From contig JANXSN010000019.1 in the NCBI GenBank assembly GCA_025352685.1, forward strand, positions 28,641-92,640: DNA of 64,000 nucleotides, in the 5' to 3' direction. Each line of letters starts with the position of its first letter. The stretch's first letter is position 1. This DNA is from Sphingomonadales bacterium (GTDB lineage: Bacteria; Pseudomonadota; Alphaproteobacteria; Sphingomonadales; Sphingomonadaceae). Below are positions 1 to 7,513 of this stretch, in pieces. Below the pieces are notes generated by a model. The model saw only the letters and a list, made by a program, of their open reading frames with translations. It was not told where the DNA came from and did not search any database. A program made the translations under genes and the position numbers.

Positions 1-293
1 CGCTGCTGACGAGTCTGGGCAACAAGCGCATCATGATGCTCCGCAATCACGGGCCGGTCGTGATGGGCAAAACCTTGCCCGATGCCTTCATCAAATATTG
101 GGTTTTGCAGCGTGCCTGTGAACACCAGCTTGCGACGCTGTCGATGGGCAAGCCCATCCCCGTCGCCGCCAAGGTGATCGCCGTGCATCAGCGCGACATC
201 GGGCAGACGTCTATCCCGGGCGGATCGGGTGCCGCTGAATTCGCGGCGATGGTGCGCAAGGTGGACAAGATCGACCCGAGCTGGCGTGATTGA
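1..293 (+). CDS. Class II aldolase/adducin-family protein, 3' end only
   Basis: The reading frame is open from the left edge of the window and ends at a TGA at 291-293, so only the last ~97 residues are present. The stretch MLRNHGPVVMG followed by a helical segment with LQRACEHQLAT is typical of the C-terminal half of class II aldolase/adducin proteins, where the His of RNHG is one of the metal-binding histidines. The family covers zinc-dependent aldolases (fuculose-phosphate type) and uncharacterised relatives; the substrate cannot be read from this fragment. The next gene starts 30 bases downstream on the same strand, but no functional link is evident. An ATG at 33 is internal and is not the true start. 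Confidence 0.75.
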   Translation, partial: LLTSLGNKRIMMLRNHGPVVMGKTLPDAFIKYWVLQRACEHQLATLSMGKPIPVAAKVIAVHQRDIGQTSIPGGSGAAEFAAMVRKVDKIDPSWRD

Positions 294-323
294 TTTGCCA
301 GAAGCGTTCGGGCTTTCCTGCCA

Positions 324-869
324 ATGACCGCGCTCACCGTGAACGATCAGCCGATCAATTACCGGATGGACCCGGCAACGCCGTTGTTGTGGGCTCTGCG
401 TGACGCATCAAATCTGACTGGTACCAAATACGGGTGCGGCACAGGCGATTGCGGTGCCTGCACTGTCGAGATCGACGGACGTGCGGTGCGCAGCTGCACG
501 GTGACGCTGGCGCAAGTCGAGGGCAGCTTCGTGACGACGATCGAGGCCCTGTCACGCGATCGCAGCCATCCGGTGCAACAGGCCTGGGTTGCCGAGCAGG
601 TGCCCCAGTGCGGGTACTGCCAACCCGGCATGATCATGGCGGTTTCAGTGCTTCTCAAGACAAATAATCGACCGTCCGATGCCGACATAGACGCTGCGAT
701 CACCAACATCTGCCGGTGCGGAACCTACACCCGAATCAGACGCGCGATTCACCGTGCAGCAGCGGCTGTTCGAGGCGAGGAGGTGATCGTCGCTGCGCCG
801 CCGCCCGGCATCGATCCCCACGACGCGGCACGGCGCGTACCTGCGCTGACACCGCCGCCAGCGCGCTAA
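324..869 (+). CDS. (2Fe-2S)-binding small subunit of a xanthine oxidase-family oxidoreductase (isoquinoline 1-oxidoreductase alpha-like)
   Basis: This 181-residue protein has both 2Fe-2S cluster signatures of the molybdenum hydroxylase small subunit. The N-terminal plant-ferredoxin-type cluster uses C38, C43, C46 and C58 (CGTGDCGAC). The C-terminal four-helix cluster uses C96, C99 (CGYC), C130 and C132 (CRC). In the family this subunit passes electrons from the molybdopterin subunit to an external acceptor. It is slightly longer than the usual ~150 residues because of a proline- and alanine-rich tail after residue ~150. The catalytic molybdopterin subunit normally sits immediately downstream; here the next gene is an unrelated exported protein, so this is an orphan small subunit. 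The start has no strong Shine-Dalgarno sequence. Confidence 0.85.
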   Translation: MTALTVNDQPINYRMDPATPLLWALRDASNLTGTKYGCGTGDCGACTVEIDGRAVRSCTVTLAQVEGSFVTTIEALSRDRSHPVQQAWVAEQVPQCGYCQPGMIMAVSVLLKTNNRPSDADIDAAITNICRCGTYTRIRRAIHRAAAAVRGEEVIVAAPPPGIDPHDAARRVPALTPPPAR

Positions 870-973
870 TTCCTTTCACCCGGATTAAGCATCGCGCCAG
901 CCTGCGTTCAGCACGACTCGACGAGAACTGTGCTATGGAACGTAGCGACAATTGTGCACGCACGCCCCACGGA

Positions 974-1933
974 ATGAAGATCATGACAAAGACATTCGCG
1001 ATTGCTGCATTGCTGGCAGCGACTGCCTTTACGCCGGGTCTGGCGCAGGGTGCGCCGCATGAAGGCCGTCATTTTAGCGAACGCGCTACCGCGGCCGAAC
1101 CGACACCCATGCGTGCCCCGGTCCAGTGGGCCCAGAATGACCGACAGGATCGTGGCGCTCCCCAAAGTCGCGGTGACGGCGGGGACCGTCGCGCGCAGGC
1201 GCCCGCAGTGCAGGTCCAGCAACACGCGCAGGCCCAGCAGCAGCAGGCGGCGCGCATGCAGCAGCGCTGGAACCGCGGCGATGCTGGCGGTAATCCCAAC
1301 TGGCAGGCCCATGTCCGTAACGATGGCGGGGTGCGCGTTCAGAACGGACAGCAGAGCTGGTCTCGTCCTGTGCCGCCGGTAAGCGTGGTTCCCGCCCAAA
1401 CGCAGCTCCAGCGTAATGGGCAGGGGGGCCAGAGCCGCAGCGAAAATTGGCGCAACAACAACGGAAATGGCAGTGTCGTCGTGCAACGCCCGGACGATCG
1501 GCGCTGGAACGGCAATGGTCGTAACGACACGCGGGGCAACGACGGGCGCAACAATGGGCGCAACAATGGCCGTTACGACGAGCACACCAACTGGCAAAAC
1601 CAGTATCGCGACTTTAACCGGAACTGGAGCCGCGATTGGCGACGCGACGATCGGTACGACTGGCAGCGCTATCGCTATTCGAACCGCTACCTGTTCCAGA
1701 CCGAGCGCTATTATGCTCCCTATGGTTGGGACTATGGTTATCGACGCTTCTCGATCGGGTACACGTTGTCGACCCTTTTATTCGATCAACAATATTGGAT
1801 CGACGATCCCTACAGCTATCGCTTGCCTCCCGCTTACGGTCCCTATCGCTGGGTTCGTTACTACGACGACGTGCTGCTCGTTGACTTGAGGGCGGGGCGG
1901 GTCGTGGATACGATCTACGACTTCTTCGAATAG
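974..1933 (+). CDS. RcnB-like exported protein, low-complexity middle
   Basis: The protein has 319 residues if it starts at the ATG at 974, or 316 from the ATG at 983. A signal peptide (TFAIAALLAATAF, then a LAQGAP cleavage region) is followed by a Gln/Asn/Gly/Arg-rich, probably disordered region of about 200 residues. The C-terminal ~60 residues contain YRWVRYYDDVLLVDLRAG, which matches the RcnB domain, named after the periplasmic nickel/cobalt homeostasis protein of E. coli. A role in metal homeostasis is an inference from the family; no metal-binding cluster is obvious. The frame is open upstream to 716, but the signal peptide fixes the start near 974-983. A broken paralogue lies at 2727-3269, beyond the 2OG oxygenase gene. 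Confidence 0.75.
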   Translation: MKIMTKTFAIAALLAATAFTPGLAQGAPHEGRHFSERATAAEPTPMRAPVQWAQNDRQDRGAPQSRGDGGDRRAQAPAVQVQQHAQAQQQQAARMQQRWNRGDAGGNPNWQAHVRNDGGVRVQNGQQSWSRPVPPVSVVPAQTQLQRNGQGGQSRSENWRNNNGNGSVVVQRPDDRRWNGNGRNDTRGNDGRNNGRNNGRYDEHTNWQNQYRDFNRNWSRDWRRDDRYDWQRYRYSNRYLFQTERYYAPYGWDYGYRRFSIGYTLSTLLFDQQYWIDDPYSYRLPPAYGPYRWVRYYDDVLLVDLRAGRVVDTIYDFFE

Positions 1934-1966
1934 CATTTTCGGCTGGAAAGACAGCGTCGCCTTCGC

Positions 1967-1998
1967 CTATCCCCTCGTTGAACTGGACGAGGGGATAG
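1967..1998 (+). promoter_or_regulatory. Perfect 12-bp hairpin covering the ribosome binding site of the 2OG oxygenase gene
   Basis: Arms 1967-1978 (CTATCCCCTCGT) and 1987-1998 (ACGAGGGGATAG) are perfectly complementary around an 8-base loop. The 3' arm contains the only Shine-Dalgarno-like run (GAGGGGA) for the ATG at 2000, which begins one base after the stem. Folded RNA would hide the ribosome binding site. No T-run follows, so it is a poor intrinsic terminator for the upstream RcnB gene, but it might also stabilise that gene's 3' end or serve as a protein operator. Confidence 0.7.
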
Positions 1999-1999
1999 C

Positions 2000-2647
2000 A
2001 TGTCAGATACACGGCTGACCGAAATCGGGAAACACGTTTCATCGCGTCTGAAACGCGCGCCCGGCGTAACCGTGGTGAACGGGATCGGCCTCGATGTTTA
2101 TGTCCGTCAGAATTTTCTGACGCCTCACGAATGCGGCGGACTTATCGCGATGATCGATGCCGACCGCAAGCCTTCGGGCATCTTGTCCTCCGATCCCGAC
2201 CCCAAATTTCGCACGTCGGAAAGCTGCGACCTCGATCGGTGGCACCCGTTCGTGGATGGAATAGATGCCCGCATCTGCACGATGATGGGTCTCAAGGCGC
2301 GACAGGGGGAAACGCTTCAGGGACAACGCTATGCCGTGGGCCAGCAGTTCAAGGCGCACCATGATTATTTCCATCACAGCCAGCCCTACTGGGTCGACGA
2401 GAAGACGCGCGGAGGCCAAAGATGCTGGACTGCCATGATTTACCTCGATGAACCGGCAGGCGGCGGCGAAACGTGGTTCAGTTCGGCCGGATTTAAAGTG
2501 TCGCCGCGCACTGGCATGCTGCTCGCCTGGAACAACATGGACGCCGACGGTATGCTGAACTCGCAGACGCTACATGAGAGCCTGCCGGTAACGGCGGGCA
2601 TCAAGAACATCGTGACGAAATGGTATCGCGAACGATTCTGGTTATGA
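2000..2647 (+). CDS. 2OG-Fe(II) oxygenase, prolyl 4-hydroxylase-like
   Basis: This 215-residue protein carries the double-stranded beta-helix iron ligands of the prolyl 4-hydroxylase alpha family: H120-x-D122 in KAHHDYF and the distal H192 in TLHESLPV, with K202 ten residues later as the likely 2-oxoglutarate ligand. It lacks a signal peptide, so it is probably cytoplasmic. Family members hydroxylate prolyl or other residues of proteins, or small molecules, using O2, 2-oxoglutarate and Fe(II); the substrate here is unknown. The ATG at 2000 follows a GAGGGGA ribosome binding site that lies entirely inside a 12-bp hairpin. It sits between an intact and a broken RcnB-like gene. Confidence 0.88.
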   Translation: MSDTRLTEIGKHVSSRLKRAPGVTVVNGIGLDVYVRQNFLTPHECGGLIAMIDADRKPSGILSSDPDPKFRTSESCDLDRWHPFVDGIDARICTMMGLKARQGETLQGQRYAVGQQFKAHHDYFHHSQPYWVDEKTRGGQRCWTAMIYLDEPAGGGETWFSSAGFKVSPRTGMLLAWNNMDADGMLNSQTLHESLPVTAGIKNIVTKWYRERFWL

Positions 2648-2726
2648 TTACAACTCTGTCGGCCGGCTAACGAAACCGTTCCCGCGTTGTTCAGTGGCGG
2701 CTTCTTATTGAGAGATTCGTTCAGCG

Positions 2727-3269
2727 ATGGACGTCCGACAGCGTAAGGCTGTGCACAAGCTCGGTCAAAAAGCTGTTCTGGCAGGGTTGGTTCCCACGAC
2801 CCTCGTGCCAGTGGGGGCTCAGGCCCAGGACAACCCATCGGATCATCACGACCTGCGGCGAGACCACAACGATCGGCGTGAAGTGAACCGTGATGATCGC
2901 AACGGCGAGCCGTGTCGGGTCAGCGACGACCGTCGCGACGCGAACGAGGCGCGGCTGGGAAATCTCCGAGACGGACGCGACGCCGCTCGCGATTAGGGCC
3001 GCGATCATTGGGGGCACTATCGCAACCAGAACCGCGATATCTGTCACGGAGCCGGGTGGCGCTCTGCCTTTCGGTATCAGGCATTTCGTTGCGCAATTCG
3101 GATCACCCTGGGCTATTATGCGCCGCGTTATTACATCGATGACTACGCGGGCTACCGCTTGCCGCGGCCGGGCTGGAACCAGCGCTGGCTCCGTCACTAC
3201 AACGACATACTCGTCATTGATGTACGCAGCGGGATCGTCATCGACGTCATCCCGAACTCCTACTGGTAG
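2727..3269 (+). pseudogene. RcnB-like exported protein interrupted by an in-frame amber codon
   Basis: One reading frame runs from the ATG at 2727 to the TAG at 3267-3269 (181 codons) with a single internal TAG at 2994-2996. The first 89 codons give an Ala-rich exported start (VLAGLVPTTLVPVGAQAQ) and an Arg/Asp-rich linker. The frame resumes directly after the stop and encodes an RcnB-type C-terminal domain (GYYAPRYYIDDYAGYRLP, then RHYNDILVIDVRSG). The domain resembles that of the protein at 974-1933. A point mutation, a sequencing error or suppression could each explain the stop; gene inactivation is the simplest reading. No frameshift is needed. Confidence 0.75.
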
Positions 3270-3359
3270 TTGGCACCGGGTCGGTGCGTGAGCACTGGCC
3301 CGCTTGTTAATCATGGCAGCCGTGATAGCGCGGCAACGCACGTGCCCGGGAGTTTTGTC

Positions 3360-5150
3360 ATGCGTTCATATCTTATTTCAGCAGCGGTCTCGCTGTGCGC
3401 TCTTGCCGCGCCGCTTACAGCGGCGTCGCCTGTAAAATCCCCCGCTGTTGCTCTGCATAAATTGTTCACGGACAGCGATGAGGCGACCCTCAAGCGTCAG
3501 CCGATCAATGCCCTGTTTCGCGGCGACCAGCGCTATGCTGACCGGCTCGGCGACTTGTATTCCGACGCGGCAACCGACGCGAATTATCGGGCCGACAGGG
3601 CCGATCTGGCCGCCCTTGGCCAGATCGACCGCACGGAGCTGAACGCTACCGACCGCATTGCCTACGACACGTTCAAGCGAAATACCGAACTCGACATGAT
3701 GGGACTGACGCCGGCGATGCGGCTGCTGCGCGATGTCCGGCCCATTGACCATTTCTCCGGGTCACAGACCTGGTATCCCGACGTTTCTTCAGGCCAGGGT
3801 GCGGCACCATTCAAGACGGTTGTCGATTACGAGAACAACATCAAGCGCCACCGCCAGTTCGCAGCGCAGCTCGACATTGCCATCGCCCGCTTTCGCGAAG
3901 GGATGAAGTCAGGCGTAACGCAGCCCAAGCTAGTCGTGCGCAACGTCATCGATCAGCTCGATCTGCAGATTAAGGGCGGGGTCGAGGGATCAGCGTATGT
4001 GGGGCCGCTCAAAAGCTTTCCCGCAGGTTTTTCAGACGTCGATAAGGCGCGGCTAACGGCGGAGACAACGGCGGCGGTGCGCGACGCGATTTTCCCCGCC
4101 TATCTGCGGTTACGTGACTTTTTGCGCGATGAGTATCTGCCGGTCGCGCGCGAGGGCGTGGGCCTCGTCCATATGAAAGGTGGGCCTGAGCTTTATCGCT
4201 ATTTGATTGAATCTAACACAACACTGCCCCTGAGCGCCGATTATGTTCACAGCCTTGGCCTGTCGGAAGTTGCCCGGATCGCCCGCGAGATGGAGGCAAT
4301 CAAGACGAAAGTCGGTTTTAAGGGCACGCTTGCCGAATTCTTCGACGACCAGCGAACCAATTCCAGGTTCAAGTTCGCGTCAAAAGAAGAGATGCGCGAC
4401 ACCTTCATTGCCATCGGCAAGCGGGTTGATCTGCGCGTTGGCGAACAGTTTTCGACGATCCCCAAGACACCGCTCGAGATTCGACCGGTCCCCCAATATC
4501 GCGAAAAGACCGATGCAGGCGGCAGTTACAACCAGGGAACGCCAGACGGTGCGCGGCCCGGCGTCTTTTATTACAACAGCTATGACCTGCCGTCGCGCCA
4601 GAAGCCTGAGAGCGAGACACTCTATCTGCACGAAGCGGTTCCAGGACATCACTTCCAGATCAGCCTTGCCCAGGAGAACACGGCACTGCCCCCGTTCATG
4701 CGTTTCGGCGGCAACACCGCCTTTGCAGAAGGATGGGCGCTTTATGCCGAAACGTTGTGGGAACCGCTGGGGATGGAAACCGATCCCTACCAAAGGTTCG
4801 GCGGGCTGAATGACGAAATGCTGCGCGCGATGCGTCTGGTCGTCGACAGCGGCATTCACGCCAAGGGGTGGACCCGCGATCAGGCCATCGCTTACATGCT
4901 GACCCATTCAGGCATGGGCCGCACCGATGCCGTAGCCGAAGTGGAACGTTATATCGCGATTCCGGGTCAAGCGCTGGCATACAAAATCGGTCAGCTCACG
5001 ATCCTGAAGCTGAAGGCAAAGGCGCAAAAGACGCTAGGCGCGAAGTTTGACCCGAAAAAATTCCATGCACAGGTATTAATGACCGGAGCGCTGCCCATGA
5101 CCGTGCTCGAAGCGAAGATCGACGATTGGATCAAAGGCGGCGGGAAATAG
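3360..5150 (+). CDS. DUF885 family exported hydrolase
   Basis: The protein has 596 residues from the ATG at 3360. An upstream in-frame extension to 3270 is rejected because the signal peptide MRSYLISAAVSLCALAAP begins at 3360. The C-terminal half contains LHEAVPGHHFQ (HEAVPGHH around residues 424-431), the HExxxGHH signature of the DUF885 family, thought to be zinc metallopeptidase-like and exported to the periplasm. The DUF885 fold follows this to GQALAYKIGQ near the C-terminus. Its substrate is not known. It stands alone, with a GC-rich inverted repeat (5172-5191) and the 5207-5242 hairpin downstream that could end its transcription. Confidence 0.88.
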   Translation: MRSYLISAAVSLCALAAPLTAASPVKSPAVALHKLFTDSDEATLKRQPINALFRGDQRYADRLGDLYSDAATDANYRADRADLAALGQIDRTELNATDRIAYDTFKRNTELDMMGLTPAMRLLRDVRPIDHFSGSQTWYPDVSSGQGAAPFKTVVDYENNIKRHRQFAAQLDIAIARFREGMKSGVTQPKLVVRNVIDQLDLQIKGGVEGSAYVGPLKSFPAGFSDVDKARLTAETTAAVRDAIFPAYLRLRDFLRDEYLPVAREGVGLVHMKGGPELYRYLIESNTTLPLSADYVHSLGLSEVARIAREMEAIKTKVGFKGTLAEFFDDQRTNSRFKFASKEEMRDTFIAIGKRVDLRVGEQFSTIPKTPLEIRPVPQYREKTDAGGSYNQGTPDGARPGVFYYNSYDLPSRQKPESETLYLHEAVPGHHFQISLAQENTALPPFMRFGGNTAFAEGWALYAETLWEPLGMETDPYQRFGGLNDEMLRAMRLVVDSGIHAKGWTRDQAIAYMLTHSGMGRTDAVAEVERYIAIPGQALAYKIGQLTILKLKAKAQKTLGAKFDPKKFHAQVLMTGALPMTVLEAKIDDWIKGGGK

Positions 5151-5206
5151 GCGCATGGGTCCGCGAAGAAAAGGCGCCCTGTGCGCGGCGCCGCCCGACG
5201 AGCATG

Positions 5207-5242
5207 GAAAAGGCCGCTGGAGCGCCTTACGCTCCAGCGGCC
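5207..5242 (-). terminator. Strong intrinsic terminator, 13-bp stem, best on the minus strand
   Basis: Arms 5212-5224 and 5230-5242 (GGCCGCTGGAGCG and its complement) pair perfectly around a 5-base loop. Read on the minus strand the stem is followed by TTTT (5211-5208). On the plus strand it is followed only by CTTTG, so it may act in both directions but fits the minus-strand transcript best. Confidence 0.8.
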
Positions 5243-5460
5243 CTTTGCATGGTCAGCGGCCGGAGATGAAATCTCGAGCCCGGGAGACCATGACCGCGTC
5301 GTAACTTGATGAGTTACTAGGCAGCTTGCTCCCGAACGAAATTCTCCGACCTCTGTGCTGAACCATGAGACATCGAATCACCTCCCTTCGCTAAAAGCCC
5401 GTAGCCACCGGCGGCTACGAAACGGGATCTGGTTCATCCCAAGTCTGCAATCAAGGACTT
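5208..5460 (-). ncRNA. Candidate structured small transcript containing an 18-codon ORF
   Basis: On the minus strand this 253-base stretch has an ordered set of elements. They are: a hairpin with arms GTAGCC/GGCTAC at ~5401-5418 followed by CTTTT; a strong Shine-Dalgarno GGGAGGTGA; an 18-codon ORF; a hairpin with arms GTAACT/AGTTAC just after the stop (5301-5317); a larger stem with arms CATGGTC/GACCATG enclosing a GAGAT/ATCTC stem (~5247-5294); and finally the 13-bp terminator. The upstream bases also hold a CAAGTC/GACTTG repeat. No gene lies downstream on this strand, so it is not a leader for a known gene. I do not recognise the family. Exact ends and a promoter cannot be set from sequence. 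Confidence 0.5.
5317..5373 (-). CDS. Candidate 18-residue peptide
   Basis: The minus-strand ORF reads MSHGSAQRSENFVREQAA and stops at TAG (5319-5317). It is preceded four bases upstream by GGGAGGTGA (5386-5378), one of the closest matches to the anti-Shine-Dalgarno sequence in the window, so translation is plausible. The peptide is charged, has no membrane segment and no run of one amino acid that would mark an attenuator leader. It sits inside the structured transcript described at 5208-5460. Function unknown; it could be a small protein, or the ORF of a dual-function or translation-coupled RNA. Confidence 0.45.
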   Translation of the reverse strand: MSHGSAQRSENFVREQAA

Positions 5461-5589
5461 GTGTAAAAAAAATTTAGCCGTCATCATCATTCGCTCGGCC
5501 CCGCGTCGGGTAGACAAACGGTAGCGTGTCATCTTCCCGGTGCGATATGAAACATCGCCCAAGAAGATCAGCTCTCCGATGACGGCGCG

Positions 5590-6108
5590 CTAGCCGCGGC
5601 AATCTTCAACAACCCGGGTGAATTCGGGCCAGGCTGGCACAACCAATTCGCGCGCCCCGACCGCAACCGTGAAGCGGCCACGGCTGAACGCGAGCGCATC
5701 GAGAATGCTGTCCGTCGGCTCGATCTCGACAGCGACATAGGCAGGCGCTGTGCTCGTCGGACGTGCGGCAAACCCCTTGGAGCTGCTCGTCGCGCGCAAT
5801 GTGACTGTTCCTCGATCGTTACCAGGTATCGACACAAAAATTCGGTACGCCGCGCGGTCGCAGCGGATGACAAGCGCCGCGTCGGCATTGGCCAGTCCAA
5901 ACAGTGCGCGAGATCCACGGGCATCGGTTTCATACGTCCAGACGCCGGGCGAAACCAGCGCGTCCGCTGGTTCGGGCGGCACCGGCGTTGCCACCGGGGG
6001 TGCAACCGTCGGGGGCGGGGCTGGTACAATCTGGGGAGCGCGCGCCGGCTGCACGCAGCCCGATATCAAGCCAAGCGCTAAAATCAGGGAGAAAGTGACG
6101 AACCGCAT
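5590..6108 (-). CDS. Putative lipoprotein of unknown function
   Basis: The 172-residue product from the ATG at 6108 has a lipoprotein signal peptide: MRFVTFSLILALGLISGC, with lipobox L-I-S-G-C and the lipidated cysteine at residue 18. A proline-rich linker (PAPPPTVAPPVATPVPPEP) follows, then a ~110-residue globular domain with two cysteines, one in VIRCDRAAYR and one at the C-terminus (EDCRG), which could form a disulfide in the periplasm. An in-frame extension to 6150 is rejected because it would bury the signal peptide. It is divergent from the MFS transporter at 6224. I do not recognise a family. Confidence 0.75.
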   Translation of the reverse strand: MRFVTFSLILALGLISGCVQPARAPQIVPAPPPTVAPPVATPVPPEPADALVSPGVWTYETDARGSRALFGLANADAALVIRCDRAAYRIFVSIPGNDRGTVTLRATSSSKGFAARPTSTAPAYVAVEIEPTDSILDALAFSRGRFTVAVGARELVVPAWPEFTRVVEDCRG

Positions 6109-6223
6109 TGCGGCCAAACCTATGGTGCGGGGCGACGCTTCACAACCCACGCCGCTTGCTCGTTACTGCCCGTTCGTCGCATAACTGGCACAGGTCGTTG
6201 AAAGGCCGGGGGGAAGCCGACAG

Positions 6224-7513
6224 ATGGCAATCGACACGAAGCGCCTGCGTTCGATCATCGGCGGATCTGCAGGGAACCTTGTCGAATGGTACGACTGGTT
6301 CGCCTTTGCGACCTTTGCCATTTACTTTGCGCCGGCGTTTTTCCCCAAGGGCGACTTGACCGCGCAGCTGCTGAACACGGCAGGCATTTTTGCCGCCGGG
6401 TTTGCAATGCGCCCGCTCGGGGCATGGCTGATGGGGATGTACGGCGACCGCCGCGGACGCAAGGCGGGATTGACGCTGTCAGTCGCGATGATGGCGGTTG
6501 GCTCGCTCATCATCGCCTTCTCACCAACCTATACTCAACTGGGAATTGCTGCGCCCGTCATCCTCGTGATCGCGCGCATCGTGCAGGGCCTGTCAATCGG
6601 CGGTGAGTACGGATCGAGCGCAACCTATCTTTCTGAAATGGCACCCGACGACCGGCGTGGGTTCTGGTCGAGCTTCCAATACGCCACGCTAACGGGTGGG
6701 CAGCTGATCGCCATTCTCGTCGCCCTGGTGCTGCAGGCGAGCTTGAGCGAGACAGAGCTCAAGGCCTGGGGTTGGCGCATTCCGTTCGTGATCGGCGCGT
6801 TCCTTGCGCTCGGCGTCTATGCGCTCCGCCGAAATCTGGCCGAGACCAAAGCGTTCGAGGGCGTTGCGGGTAGCGACGGCGTGGTTGTCCAATCGCGCTC
6901 GACATTGCGCATGCTGTGGCGCGACCATCGGCGCGCCTGCATTCTGGTCACCGTCATGTCGGGCGGCGGCGGCATGGCGTCCTACGCCTTTACCACGTAC
7001 ATGCTCAAATACCTCGTCAACACCGCACACTTTGCAAAGGAAACAGCCACTTACATCATGGCGGGGGTGCTAGTGTGGTCGTTCTGCGTCCAGCCGCTCT
7101 GGGGTCTGTTTGCTGACCGCATTGGGCGCAAACCCGCGCTCTTGACTGCCGGGATCGGCGTCGGCGTGGTTGCTGTTCCCGTGTTTACGACAATTGCGGT
7201 AACAACCAATCCATGGGTCGCGTTTCTGATCCTGTTGATCCCGATCACGCTCCACGGCGGCTATACTTCGACCAATGCGATGGTGAAGGCGGAGCTGTTT
7301 CCGCCGCATATTCGCGCGCTCGGTGTCGCCTTTCCCTATGCAGTCGGTAACACAATGTTGGCGGGGACCGTCGAGTACGTTGCCCTGTCGTTCAAGGAGC
7401 GTGGGATCGAGAGCGGGTTCTTCTGGTACGTCACAGCTGTGCTTACCGCTACCACAGTCGCGTTCCTGATGCTGCCAGAAACCAAGGGACGCAACCTCGA
7501 CACCGGCGATTAG
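6224..7513 (+). CDS. MFS transporter, metabolite:H+ symporter (MHS) family
   Basis: This 429-residue, 12-helix membrane protein begins with the MHS hallmark GNLVEWYDWFAF near residue 16. It has the MFS motif GDRRGRKAGL in the loop between helices 2 and 3, its half-repeat FADRIGRKP later, and the IARIVQGLSIGGEYGSS motif. MHS members such as the alpha-ketoglutarate, proline/betaine and shikimate permeases import organic acids or osmolytes with protons; the substrate here is not determinable. It stands alone. The gene immediately downstream on the other strand is a decayed M20 amidohydrolase, so the two ends converge. Confidence 0.9.
   Translation: MAIDTKRLRSIIGGSAGNLVEWYDWFAFATFAIYFAPAFFPKGDLTAQLLNTAGIFAAGFAMRPLGAWLMGMYGDRRGRKAGLTLSVAMMAVGSLIIAFSPTYTQLGIAAPVILVIARIVQGLSIGGEYGSSATYLSEMAPDDRRGFWSSFQYATLTGGQLIAILVALVLQASLSETELKAWGWRIPFVIGAFLALGVYALRRNLAETKAFEGVAGSDGVVVQSRSTLRMLWRDHRRACILVTVMSGGGGMASYAFTTYMLKYLVNTAHFAKETATYIMAGVLVWSFCVQPLWGLFADRIGRKPALLTAGIGVGVVAVPVFTTIAVTTNPWVAFLILLIPITLHGGYTSTNAMVKAELFPPHIRALGVAFPYAVGNTMLAGTVEYVALSFKERGIESGFFWYVTAVLTATTVAFLMLPETKGRNLDTGD

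Noticed and set aside
908..1597. Minus-strand hydrophobic frame of 229 codons opposite the RcnB-like gene
   Set aside because: The apparent Val/Ala/Ile richness is the reverse complement of the Gln/Asn/Arg/Gly-rich coding strand. The coding strand has a signal peptide and an RcnB domain.
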